Positions 1 to 8,645 of a stretch of DNA of 64,000 bases are shown here, piece by piece. The stretch comes from Exiguobacterium qingdaonense. Its GTDB lineage: Bacteria; Bacillota; Bacilli; Exiguobacteriales; Exiguobacteriaceae. How positions within the stretch are numbered: the first letter of the stretch is position 1; every line of letters starts with the position of its first letter. The stretch spans positions 50,950 to 114,949 of the forward strand of contig NZ_JACSKY010000009.1 in NCBI RefSeq assembly GCF_018617855.1, read 5' to 3'. The notes below the pieces were generated by a model. The model made no database searches. It saw only the letters and a list, made by a program, of their open reading frames with translations, and had not been told where the DNA came from. A program made the position numbers and the translations under genes.

Positions 1-40
1 ATGCGCTTCGTAAAAAGAAACGAAATAAGAAGAACTAAAA

Positions 41-68
41 AAATCGCCGAAATTTCGGCGATTTTTTT
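41..68. terminator. bidirectional rho-independent terminator
   Basis: A 10-bp perfect stem (AAATCGCCGA/TCGGCGATTT) with an AATT loop is flanked by A-runs on the left and T-runs on the right, so it can work on both strands. On the minus strand it closes the acidic-protein gene, whose stop codon lies at its edge. Confidence 0.8.
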
Positions 69-453
69 ACTTGAATCGTTCAGCGAGGATGCGCTCGAGT
101 TCACGCTGTCCAAGCTCACGCATTTCTGTCTCATTCTCTTCATCATATGCATCGTCCGTGAAGCGGCCGACAAATTCGACTTTGTCGTTCCCTAGTTCGC
201 GGAACACTAAGTTTTTGCGATCGTTATAAAAGACGACACGGTATTCACGGCCGTTTTCGTGATCGTAATTGAAGACGCCTTTGATGTGATCCATATTTTT
301 CTCTTCAGGCTGATCCTCATCATCGTCCTCTTCTTCTGCATCGGCTGCCTCGGCAGCTTCTTCAAGCGCGTCGGCGAGGACTACCGTTTCTTCTTTCTCT
401 TCTGTTTCCTCTTCTTCAGATGAGACGACTTCTTTTTTTTCTTCTTCTGTCAT
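67..453 (-). CDS. acidic hypothetical protein
   Basis: I do not recognise this 128-residue protein. The first ~50 residues are low-complexity and very acidic (runs of E, D and A), which suggests a disordered tail. Residues ~54-128 look folded, with alternating hydrophobic and charged positions (GVFNYDHENGREYRVVFY, then a Glu/Arg-rich helix). There is no signal peptide or membrane segment, so it is probably cytosolic. A textbook AAAGGAGG lies ten bases before the ATG. It sits 55 bp downstream of the haemoglobin gene on the same strand and could be cotranscribed. Small acidic proteins of this kind are often annotated only as domains of unknown function in Bacillales; I cannot assign a role. Confidence 0.75.
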   Translation of the reverse strand: MTEEEKKEVVSSEEEETEEKEETVVLADALEEAAEAADAEEEDDDEDQPEEKNMDHIKGVFNYDHENGREYRVVFYNDRKNLVFRELGNDKVEFVGRFTDDAYDEENETEMRELGQRELERILAERFK

Positions 454-508
454 GTGAAACGACCTCCTTTATTTACTTTCCTATCATACCCACTTTTTAT
501 AGTTGTGA

Positions 509-889
509 CTACTCAAAATGATGCGAACAAACGCGTACGACATTCGAAGACGACATAACCAACCGCTGAAACAGTTGACGTTTGATCGATTCCGGGGCGT
601 CTACCGTCTTGAGCGCCTGCTCCATACATCCGAGCCAATGACCGGCGTGTGTCTCAGAAATCGGATGTTCATGATGGATCATCGCTAAATTCCCACCGCC
701 ACGACGTTCCGAATACAGCTTCGGACCACCGAGCAACTGTGTTAAAAATTCAAATTGATGCTGTTTGACCCGGTCTTGATCTTCCGGAAAGAGTGGAAGT
801 AAAATTGGGTCGGCATAGACGAGGTCATAAAACGCGTCGACGAGTTGTTGCACGCCGCGTTCGCCCCCAAACTGTTCATAAGCACTCAC
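509..889 (-). CDS. truncated haemoglobin (group II-like globin)
   Basis: A 126-residue 2-on-2 globin, the usual length for this family, which binds haem and handles O2, NO or redox chemistry in the cytosol. Visible signatures are an N-terminal Y-E-Q-F-G-G-E start typical of truncated globins, F-Y-D-L-V-Y around helix B, the F-L-T-Q-L-L-G-G-P helix E region, a proximal-His candidate H72 in IHHEHPIS, and W85 in H-W-L-G-C-M matching the group II Trp at G8. I chose the GTG start because GAGGGGG lies 7 bases upstream; the ATG two codons earlier abuts the same ribosome binding site. Its physiological role (NO detoxification, O2 sensing) is not shown by the sequence. Confidence 0.88.
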   Translation of the reverse strand: MSAYEQFGGERGVQQLVDAFYDLVYADPILLPLFPEDQDRVKQHQFEFLTQLLGGPKLYSERRGGGNLAMIHHEHPISETHAGHWLGCMEQALKTVDAPESIKRQLFQRLVMSSSNVVRVCSHHFE

Positions 890-1047
890 ATTCATTCCCC
901 CTCATACGTTCAGTCTAATCGATTTTGACGATAAATGGGAGCGATGCAGGCTGTAACTTTTTTAACTAAGGTAAAGGAGAGGTTTCCCTCTACAAATGAG
1001 TGGAGATGGTTCATAATGAAGAAAAAAGGGAAGGAGTGTTCGCTAAA

Positions 1048-4000
1048 ATGGCAGTTACCTTTCATGTTGGCCGATCGGGAACGGGAAAAAGTGAGCGGAT
1101 GATTCGAGAGGTCATTCAAGAACTTAAACGAAATCCGAGCGGACCGACGATTTATATGATCGTACCGGACCAAATGTCGTTTGAAATGGAGAAGAAAATG
1201 GCGACAGTAGACGGTCTGCATGGCTCAACGCGTATCCAAGTCCTCTCCATGCGTCGTCTCGCATTTTTGCTGATGCGGGATGCGGGGGTAGCGACAGACC
1301 AATTTTTAGACCAGACCGGGACCCATCTGTTGTTACGGAAGGTCGTCGAGATGAGCGAGGAACGTTTGACCTTGTTCCGTCGAACGATGAATCAATTCGG
1401 ATTCTATGAAGAGTTGAATCAATTGATCTCGATGTTGAAGCGAGGACTCGTCGAACCGGAACACTTGTTGCGTCTAAGTGAACAGGCACAGCACCGAGCC
1501 TTAAAATTGCAGGACCTCTCCATCATATACGAAGGATTTTTAAAGATGACCGAAGGCAAGTCGCTTCATGCGGAAGACTATTTCAACGTCATGTTGCAAA
1601 TCCTTCCGGAAACGGATTTGACAGACGTACGTGTCTACGTGGACGGGTTCAATGAATTTTCAGAACAGGAGTTGGCGGTTCTCGTCGCCCTCGCTGAAAA
1701 AGTTGAGGTCGACGTGTTGCTCACGCTTGATCCTACGTCGATGTATCGCCTTGACCCACTGTTTGGTCCGACGCAGCGTACGCTCATGCGATTCAAAGAG
1801 CTGTTGTCAGAACGACAGATTGCTTTTGAAGATGAACCGTACGATATCGTCTATCGTTACACACATCCGAGTCTTCGATATTTAGAGGCGACGTTTGACC
1901 AATTGACGGCCGAACCATATACCTTGTCTGAGAATCGGGTCGATTTACACGCTGCAGTCGATCGGACCGTCGAAGTGGAGGCAGCGGTCCGAGAAGTCAT
2001 CCGACTCACTCGTGAGGAAGGATATCGCTATCGGGACATCGCACTCATTTCACGCTCGCTCGAGGAATATGGAGATTTGGCATCTCAGGCACTCCAGAAG
2101 ATGGGACTGCCTTATTTTCTCGATGAGCGACAACCGATGCTCGACCACCCACTCGTCGAACTATTGAAAGCAGCGATTGATATCGCCTTACGCGGTTATC
2201 GGGAAGAAGCGGTCTTTCGTGCTCTCAAGACGGAACTCATCGTCCTCGACCCGTCACATCGGCGGACGTCCGTCGACCGTCTCGAAGCGTTCGTCATTGA
2301 GCGTGGCATCAAGCATTACCATTGGCATGACGAATGGCAGTTACGGCGACGTGCCGGCGAAGAGGCACGACTCACGAGCGAAGAGTTGGATGTTGAAGCA
2401 GACTTGAACCGTTACCGGGAACGTGTCATCGATACATTTGATCCATTGCTCAAAGAGTTAAAGCAAGCAAAGACGATGCAAGCCTATACACATGCCATGT
2501 ATGGCTTTTTAGAGCGGATCGGTGTATCAGACTGTCTAAATCATTGGCGCGACGAGGCGATTGAGGAGGCGCAGTTGCTCGAGGCACGCGAACATACACA
2601 AGTATGGGATGCGGTGTTACATTTACTTGAGCAATTAGAGGCGGCCGCTCCGGAAGAGACGTTGTCAACGGACCTGTTCCTCCAGATGATGGACACCGGA
2701 CTAGATAGTCTTCGGTATGCCTTAATCCCGCCGTCGCTCGATCAGTTGACGGTAACGGACTACGTACGTGGGCGTTTGATTGATAAGAAGGTCGTGTTCT
2801 TGCTCGGGGCGAATGAGGACCAGATTCCTCTCGTCACGACACAGTCCAAACTGCTGACCGACCACGACCTAGATTTCATGCATGAGCATGGACTGCGTGC
2901 AGGGAAGGCGACGGAGCATTTGTTTGATGATGAAACGTACTACTTATATAAAGCCGTGACGGCGCCGAGCGAACGTCTTTACATCAGTTATGCCTTAGTC
3001 GACAGAACGGGTAAAGCCGTTCAGCCAGCGCGCTTCATCGCAGATTTAAAAGCCCGCCTTCATCAAGAGGTCATCAAGACACACTTTTCTGAAGCGGGAG
3101 AACATCGACCGCGTGACCAGTTTGCCTTCTTGACGAATGTGAACCAGACGGCAGCGGTCACGGCACTTGAACTTCAGCGATTGAGTCGCCATTACCCGAT
3201 TCAAGATATGTGGTTTGCTGTCTACAATGAACTGTTAAAACACCCAGGTGGTCGTGAGCGCTTGCAGCTGTTGACGAGCGCCCTGTTCTATCAAAATATC
3301 CCGGAATCGTTAGATGACCGTGTCGCGAAATCGCTTTACACGCCATCGATTCGGGCGAGCGTCTCTCGACTCGAGACATTCCAGTCTTGTCCGTTCAAAC
3401 ATTTCGCACGTTACGGATTGCGCTTGAAAGAACGGCGGTTGTATCGACTCGAGGCACCGGATATCGGAAACCTATACCACCGGACCATCGAACATATGTC
3501 GCAGACGGTGAAAATGGATGGGAAAGAATGGCGAGATGTCACGCCTGATGAGTGTTCGAGTCTAGCGGATCAGGCGGTAGAGCTCGTGACACCGGAGATT
3601 CAGCACGCCATCTTGATGAGCTCAAACCGATACGCCTATTTGAAGAAAAAACTGACGGACGTCGTCAGTAAGACGGCAGAAGTATTGATCGAACAGTCAA
3701 AACGGGACGGCTTTGACCCGGAGGCGTTTGAACTCGCGTTCGGTAGCGGTGAATTCCCACCCGTATCGTTCACCTTGTCGAACGGGGCAACGTGTGAACT
3801 GGTCGGCCGAATCGACCGCGTCGACACGGCGATGGTTCACGATCAGCTATACGTTCGAATCGTCGACTATAAGTCGAGTAAACATGAAGTCGATTTCGCG
3901 GAAATCTATTACGGCCTGGCGATGCAGATGCTCATCTATTTGAAAGTGTTAATCGAGCAGGCGGAGGTGTGGACAAAAGAGAATGTGGCACCTGCAGCGG

Positions 4001-4485
4001 CCCTTTATTTTCATGTTCATCGGCCACTCGTCCCACCGGCAGGTTCTGAAGAAGAGACGCGCCAAAAAGTGTTGGAGTCGTATCAGATGCAAGGTTTACT
4101 CGTGGATGACCCGGACATTTTGGAGAGGATGGACCGTTCCGCAAAGGGATCTTCTAAGAAATCGATCGTCATCCCGGTCAAATATAAAAAAGATGGTACA
4201 CCTGATGCGAACACATTGAAAAAAATTGTCACGCCACCACAACTCGAACAATTGATGAACCATGCGTTCGATGTCGTCAAGGCGAGCGCCGAAGAAATGT
4301 ATGAAGGAAAAATTGATGTAGAGCCGTACGAGTACAAAGAACGAAGACCATGTCAGACGTGCCCATATCAGAGCGTCTGTCATTTTGACGAGGCGCTCTC
4401 GAATGAGCCACGCAAGTTAAAAAAACTTGAGAAAGAAGATGTATTCCAGGAGTTAGGAGGCGATGACCGTGAAATGGACGAATGA
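1048..4485 (+). CDS. addB: AddB subunit of the AddAB helicase-nuclease
   Basis: This is the B subunit (1145 residues) of AddAB, which resects double-strand breaks up to Chi for RecA-dependent repair. An N-terminal Walker A (GRSGTGKS) lies at residues ~8-15. The C-terminal RecB-type nuclease has the GRIDRVD and VDYKSS motifs. Four cysteines, C781 (in C-P-F-K-H-F) and C1102, C1105 and C1111 (CQTCPYQSVC), match the family's 4Fe-4S cluster ligands that staple the nuclease domain. The start is the ATG giving MAVTFHVG, with AAGGAG 11 bases before; an upstream in-frame GTG is less likely. It overlaps addA, indicating translational coupling in the usual addB-addA order. Confidence 0.97.
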   Translation: MAVTFHVGRSGTGKSERMIREVIQELKRNPSGPTIYMIVPDQMSFEMEKKMATVDGLHGSTRIQVLSMRRLAFLLMRDAGVATDQFLDQTGTHLLLRKVVEMSEERLTLFRRTMNQFGFYEELNQLISMLKRGLVEPEHLLRLSEQAQHRALKLQDLSIIYEGFLKMTEGKSLHAEDYFNVMLQILPETDLTDVRVYVDGFNEFSEQELAVLVALAEKVEVDVLLTLDPTSMYRLDPLFGPTQRTLMRFKELLSERQIAFEDEPYDIVYRYTHPSLRYLEATFDQLTAEPYTLSENRVDLHAAVDRTVEVEAAVREVIRLTREEGYRYRDIALISRSLEEYGDLASQALQKMGLPYFLDERQPMLDHPLVELLKAAIDIALRGYREEAVFRALKTELIVLDPSHRRTSVDRLEAFVIERGIKHYHWHDEWQLRRRAGEEARLTSEELDVEADLNRYRERVIDTFDPLLKELKQAKTMQAYTHAMYGFLERIGVSDCLNHWRDEAIEEAQLLEAREHTQVWDAVLHLLEQLEAAAPEETLSTDLFLQMMDTGLDSLRYALIPPSLDQLTVTDYVRGRLIDKKVVFLLGANEDQIPLVTTQSKLLTDHDLDFMHEHGLRAGKATEHLFDDETYYLYKAVTAPSERLYISYALVDRTGKAVQPARFIADLKARLHQEVIKTHFSEAGEHRPRDQFAFLTNVNQTAAVTALELQRLSRHYPIQDMWFAVYNELLKHPGGRERLQLLTSALFYQNIPESLDDRVAKSLYTPSIRASVSRLETFQSCPFKHFARYGLRLKERRLYRLEAPDIGNLYHRTIEHMSQTVKMDGKEWRDVTPDECSSLADQAVELVTPEIQHAILMSSNRYAYLKKKLTDVVSKTAEVLIEQSKRDGFDPEAFELAFGSGEFPPVSFTLSNGATCELVGRIDRVDTAMVHDQLYVRIVDYKSSKHEVDFAEIYYGLAMQMLIYLKVLIEQAEVWTKENVAPAAALYFHVHRPLVPPAGSEEETRQKVLESYQMQGLLVDDPDILERMDRSAKGSSKKSIVIPVKYKKDGTPDANTLKKIVTPPQLEQLMNHAFDVVKASAEEMYEGKIDVEPYEYKERRPCQTCPYQSVCHFDEALSNEPRKLKKLEKEDVFQELGGDDREMDE

Positions 4486-7400
4486 TCAGTTCGCCGCGAT
4501 TGAGGCGAGAGGGAGCCACGTGCTCGTATCGGCTGCGGCGGGGTCCGGGAAGACGGCGGTCCTTGTCGAGCGGTTGTCGAGCCGATTGCTTGATGAGACG
4601 GATGAGCTCACGGCTGACCGGATGCTCGTCGTCACATTCACGAATGCGGCAGCGGCAGAGATGAAACGACGGATCGCAAGGGCGCTTGAAGAGGCGTTGC
4701 GTGACGATCCAGCAAACGAATACGTCCGAAAACAACGACAGATGTTGAACCGGGCACTCATCACGACCATCCATTCATTCTGCTTAGAAGTCATTCGGGA
4801 GAACTATTACTTGTTGGACTTAGACCCGGCGTTCAAGATTGCGGAAGAGCGAGACCTCGTGCTGTTACAGGACGACGTATTAGAAGAGGTGCTTGAAGAT
4901 GAGTACGGGAAACAAGATACTGATTTCTTCGCGCTCGTCGACGCGTATACGTCAGACCGGGGTGACAGTGAAATCGAGGATTTGATTCTCGGCTTATATC
5001 ACTATGCGCGCACCCTTCCAGATCCTGACGCCTATTTAGACAAACTCGTATCCATGTACACGTTCTCAGAGGACCCGGACGAGGAAGCGATCTTGATCGA
5101 GTTTGGACAGATGTTGTGGGACGACATCGATCAGGCGGTACGCAGTCTTCGAAAACTTGAGGCAGAACTCCGTGTCGCTGGTTATGAGCCGCAGTCTGAA
5201 AACATCCGTCAGGCGATTTTCCCGTTTGAACAACTCGAAGGGGAAGAGCTCATCTGGAGTGAACTCGAGACGGCCGCACGTGCGATGAAGTTCGGGACGA
5301 TGAAAGCAGTTCCGAAAAAAGAAGAGCATCAAGTGTATCACGAGGTATTCAAGCCGGCGTACGATCAAGCAAAGAAAAAGTTGACGGCAGCGGTCGAACA
5401 GGCACGCGTCAGCGGAGCGGATTTGTTAGAGAGCGTCTCGATGCAACAGCCGCTCGTTGAAACACTCGTTCGAACCGTTCGCACGTTCGGTCAAGCATAC
5501 GAGCAGGCGAAGCGTGACCGTGCTTTCGTCGACTTCAGTGACTTAGAACACTATGCGCTCGCTATTTTACGAAACGACGGGAGACCGTCCGACGTCGCTT
5601 CTCTTTACAAGGAACGCTTCGCTGAGGTGCTAGTCGATGAGTATCAGGATACGAACGAAATTCAAGAGACCATCATCAACCTGGTCGCAAACGAACGGGA
5701 AGAAATCGGAAACTTGTTCATGGTCGGTGACATCAAACAATCGATTTATCGATTCCGCCATGCGGAACCGGGTCTCTTCATCGATAAGGCGACGCGCTTT
5801 AGACAAGCGGATACCGGGAAACGAATCGACCTCTCTCAAAACTTCCGCAGTCGGGCAGAGGTGCTTCATGGAATCAATGACCTGTTCGTTCAGCTCATGG
5901 ACGAAGAGGTCGGCGAGATCGCATATGACGAGGCGGCGCAACTTGTCCCAGGACGCGAGTATGAACCGATTCCGGCGGACCCCGAGTTTATTTTAGTCGA
6001 CGGGGCGAGTCGTGAGTTGTCGAAGCAGGAAGTCGAAGGACGAGCCATCGCGACCCGAATCCTAGAACTCGTATCGGGTGATGAGCCGTTCAAAGTGACG
6101 GATGAGTCCACCGGGCAACTCCGAAACTGTGAATATCGGGATATCGTGATTCTCGTGCGTTCGAAGAAAGAACGTGTCGAACAGTTGATGGACATTTTGA
6201 CGCAGTACAACATCCCGGCCTATACCGATTCGGATGGCGGCTACTTTCAAGCGACCGAGATACGCATGATCCTTGCCCTTTTGAAAGTGATCGATAACCC
6301 ACTTCAAGACATCCCGCTCGCCGGTGCACTGCGTTCACCGATGTTCCGTTTCGATGACAGCGAGTTGGCCCGCATTCGGCTCGAATCAGAAGATTCTTTT
6401 TATGAGGCACTTAAAGCCAAAGCGGATGACGATGATGAGCTTGGTGTGAAATGTGAAGAGATGCTCGACCGCCTATCCCGCTGGCGCACGTATGCTCGAA
6501 ATCATAGTTTGTCTGAGTTGATTCAACAGTTATTCAATGACACCGGGTTTTATGACTTTTCAGGTGGATTGCCTGGAGGGAAAGGACGCCAAGAAAACTT
6601 GAAGGCGCTCTATGACCGGGCACTCGCCTATGAGCGGAGCGGCTATCGTGGCCTCTATCGCTTCTTACGCGTGATGGACCGCCTGCAAGATACCGGGGAG
6701 GACTTGTCAGAGGCACGGTCACTCGGAGACGAGGAGAACGTCGTTCGCATCATGACCGTGCATAAATCGAAAGGTCTTGAGTTTCCAGTGACCATCGTCG
6801 CCCAACTCGGAAAACAATTTAACAAACGTGATCAAATGCAACGCGTCATTTTCCATAAGCAGTATGGGATCTCGCTCGATGCGATCGACGTCGTGACACG
6901 TACAAAGTCAGAGACGTTCGTGAAAGAGATGATCCGGCGGGATTTGGATGCGACGATGAAAGCGGAAGAGATGCGCGTCCTCTACGTCGCCTTGACACGG
7001 GCGAAAGAAAAACTGATTCTCGTTGGAACGGTGGGCGAACCGCTCAAACATGTTCAGCAGTGGTTACAAGTCGGACGATCCGGAGACTTGTTGGCAAGCG
7101 AGGCGAGACGCGAGGCGAAAACTTACCTCGACTGGATTGCTCCGGCCCTTCTTCGCTTATCGAGCGCCTCCACTTGGATTGAGTCGTTCGGCTTCACGGC
7201 CCCATCCACCTTTCACGAATCGACGCCATGGATGTATCGCGTGATTGGCGAAGGAGATCTTGCCGAGATTGCGACGCTTCAGGAGATGATGGCGCAACTT
7301 CATCACGTCCAGCAATTTGAGACGATCGACTTCCCGATTCAAAACGAAGAAAGAACGGTTCATGCCGTCCGTCAGGCACTGACCTACCAGTATCCGGCGG

Positions 7401-8080
7401 AGGATGCGGTACGCACGGCGGCGAAACAAACGGTGACCGAACTAAAACGGGCGATGCAACTCGAACAGGCAGCGTTTGAAGATCCGGTCCGTCCGATTGA
7501 CACGCCGTATCGGGAGCCGAAATGGCGTCAAGTCAAACAAAGCGGTGCGGAGCGAGGGACGACGTTACATCTGATTTTCCAATTGGCTGACCCGAACGAG
7601 CCGATTGTCGAACAGATCACCCAGTGGGAGTTGAAGGGGATGCTCAGTCCGGTCGAGGCCGAGACGGCACGCCTAGCCGTCCCTGATATCGAGGCGTTCT
7701 TCCATACGGAAGTCGGTCAGGCACTCGCCGGCGCGCTCGAACGAGGAACCGCGTGGCGAGAGTTACCTTTCACCTACACGGTACCGGGTGAACGCGTCAA
7801 TCCAGATGGGCAATTCACGGATGAGCAAGTATTGATCCAAGGAATCATCGATTGCCTCTATTTTGATGGGACCTCTTACGTCCTGCTCGATTATAAATCA
7901 GATGCTGTCACACACTTATCTAGCTCCCGTGAAGATGCACATGAGCGGCTTCGGGAACGATACGCGATTCAATTGCAGTTGTATCGGGAGGCGATTGAAA
8001 CCATTTGGGACATTCGTGTCGAACAGACTCTTATTTATTCACTCGATTTACAGGAAATCGTGACTGTGGCGACTAAATAA
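4469..8080 (+). CDS. addA: AddA helicase/nuclease subunit
   Basis: UvrD/Rep-type (SF1A) 3'-5' helicase fused to a C-terminal RecB-family nuclease, about 1203 residues as in other Bacillales. Walker A AAAGSGKT is at ~22-29, motif II VDEYQDTN near residue 390, FMVGDIKQSIYRFR and the helicase motif VMTVHKSKGLEFP-like segment further on, and the nuclease core IIDCLYFDG...LLDYKSD near 1141. The GTG giving MKWTNDQF has TAGGAGG 8 bases upstream, while the ATG two codons earlier is only 2 bases from it, so I prefer the GTG. The gene overlaps addB by 17 bases. A strong terminator follows, so the operon is probably just addBA. Confidence 0.97.
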   Translation: MKWTNDQFAAIEARGSHVLVSAAAGSGKTAVLVERLSSRLLDETDELTADRMLVVTFTNAAAAEMKRRIARALEEALRDDPANEYVRKQRQMLNRALITTIHSFCLEVIRENYYLLDLDPAFKIAEERDLVLLQDDVLEEVLEDEYGKQDTDFFALVDAYTSDRGDSEIEDLILGLYHYARTLPDPDAYLDKLVSMYTFSEDPDEEAILIEFGQMLWDDIDQAVRSLRKLEAELRVAGYEPQSENIRQAIFPFEQLEGEELIWSELETAARAMKFGTMKAVPKKEEHQVYHEVFKPAYDQAKKKLTAAVEQARVSGADLLESVSMQQPLVETLVRTVRTFGQAYEQAKRDRAFVDFSDLEHYALAILRNDGRPSDVASLYKERFAEVLVDEYQDTNEIQETIINLVANEREEIGNLFMVGDIKQSIYRFRHAEPGLFIDKATRFRQADTGKRIDLSQNFRSRAEVLHGINDLFVQLMDEEVGEIAYDEAAQLVPGREYEPIPADPEFILVDGASRELSKQEVEGRAIATRILELVSGDEPFKVTDESTGQLRNCEYRDIVILVRSKKERVEQLMDILTQYNIPAYTDSDGGYFQATEIRMILALLKVIDNPLQDIPLAGALRSPMFRFDDSELARIRLESEDSFYEALKAKADDDDELGVKCEEMLDRLSRWRTYARNHSLSELIQQLFNDTGFYDFSGGLPGGKGRQENLKALYDRALAYERSGYRGLYRFLRVMDRLQDTGEDLSEARSLGDEENVVRIMTVHKSKGLEFPVTIVAQLGKQFNKRDQMQRVIFHKQYGISLDAIDVVTRTKSETFVKEMIRRDLDATMKAEEMRVLYVALTRAKEKLILVGTVGEPLKHVQQWLQVGRSGDLLASEARREAKTYLDWIAPALLRLSSASTWIESFGFTAPSTFHESTPWMYRVIGEGDLAEIATLQEMMAQLHHVQQFETIDFPIQNEERTVHAVRQALTYQYPAEDAVRTAAKQTVTELKRAMQLEQAAFEDPVRPIDTPYREPKWRQVKQSGAERGTTLHLIFQLADPNEPIVEQITQWELKGMLSPVEAETARLAVPDIEAFFHTEVGQALAGALERGTAWRELPFTYTVPGERVNPDGQFTDEQVLIQGIIDCLYFDGTSYVLLDYKSDAVTHLSSSREDAHERLRERYAIQLQLYREAIETIWDIRVEQTLIYSLDLQEIVTVATK

Positions 8081-8092
8081 TATAGAATTTTT

Positions 8093-8124
8093 AGAGCGAT
8101 GTCGGCTGCAGACATCGCTCTTTT
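8093..8124 (+). terminator. terminator of addBA
   Basis: Perfect 11-bp stem AGAGCGATGTC/GACATCGCTCT with a 7-base loop and following T-run, 13 bp after the addA stop. Confidence 0.9.
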
Positions 8125-8181
8125 CTAATCGCTGAAGAAGTCGATTGAGCGGAATAAATGTTTTCAGGTCAGAGGTTTTGG

Positions 8182-8217
8182 AAAAAGACGTACGAAGATG
8201 AATTTCGTGCGTCTTTT
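8182..8217 (+). terminator. second hairpin with T-run before the two-component operon
   Basis: AAAAAGACGTACGA pairs with TTCGTGCGTCTTTTT with one wobble around an 8-base loop. It may be a back-up terminator for addBA or insulate the two-component promoter that follows immediately. Confidence 0.6.
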
Positions 8218-8221
8218 TATT

Positions 8222-8250
8222 TTGTGTAACAATTACAAATCCGTTAAAAT
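8222..8250 (+). promoter_or_regulatory. sigma-A-like promoter of the two-component operon
   Basis: TTGTGT, a 17-base spacer and TAAAAT precede the response regulator gene by ~30 bp. The -10 box is good and the -35 box is moderate. Confidence 0.5.
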
Positions 8251-8282
8251 ATAAAAATGGGATAAAAAATGGAGGAACGATT

Positions 8283-8645
8283 ATGGTTAAAATCTTGCTT
8301 GCTGAAGACGAAGAAGTACTACGTATGCTTGTCATCGATACGTTAGAAGATGAAGGGTATGACATCGACGAGGCTCAGGATGGGATAGAGGCTTATCGAT
8401 TGATTGAAGAGAACGATTATGACTTGGTCATTGTGGACCATATGATGCCTGGGATGACCGGACTAGAAGTCATTGAAAAAGTACGGAAGCTACCACAGCG
8501 ACAACATACAAAAGTGATGATGTTGACGGCGAAAAGCCAACAATCTGACCGTGATTGCGCGAATGAGATTGGTGTCGACTATTTCATCTCGAAACCGTTT
8601 AGCCCAATTGAACTTGTCAAAATTATAGGAGGCATCGTGAATTGA
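8283..8645 (+). CDS. single-domain response regulator (CheY-like)
   Basis: A 120-residue stand-alone receiver domain. Acid pocket E8/D9, phospho-acceptor D52 (IVDHMMPGM), T82 and K104 (SKPFSPIEL) are all present. No DNA-binding or enzymatic output domain follows, so signalling must pass by protein contact or phosphotransfer. Its stop codon overlaps the TTG start of the histidine kinase by four bases, so the two are translationally coupled and likely partners. The regulator comes first, as in some Bacillales signalling pairs in which the receiver acts on the kinase or in a phosphorelay. The target is unknown. Confidence 0.9.
   Translation: MVKILLAEDEEVLRMLVIDTLEDEGYDIDEAQDGIEAYRLIEENDYDLVIVDHMMPGMTGLEVIEKVRKLPQRQHTKVMMLTAKSQQSDRDCANEIGVDYFISKPFSPIELVKIIGGIVN

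Noticed and set aside
1..195. 64-codon plus-strand frame at the left edge
   Set aside because: It runs through a terminator and lies antisense to the acidic-protein gene.
4277..4774. 165-codon minus-strand frame across the addB-addA junction
   Set aside because: It is a shadow of two well-supported conserved genes and has no ribosome binding site.
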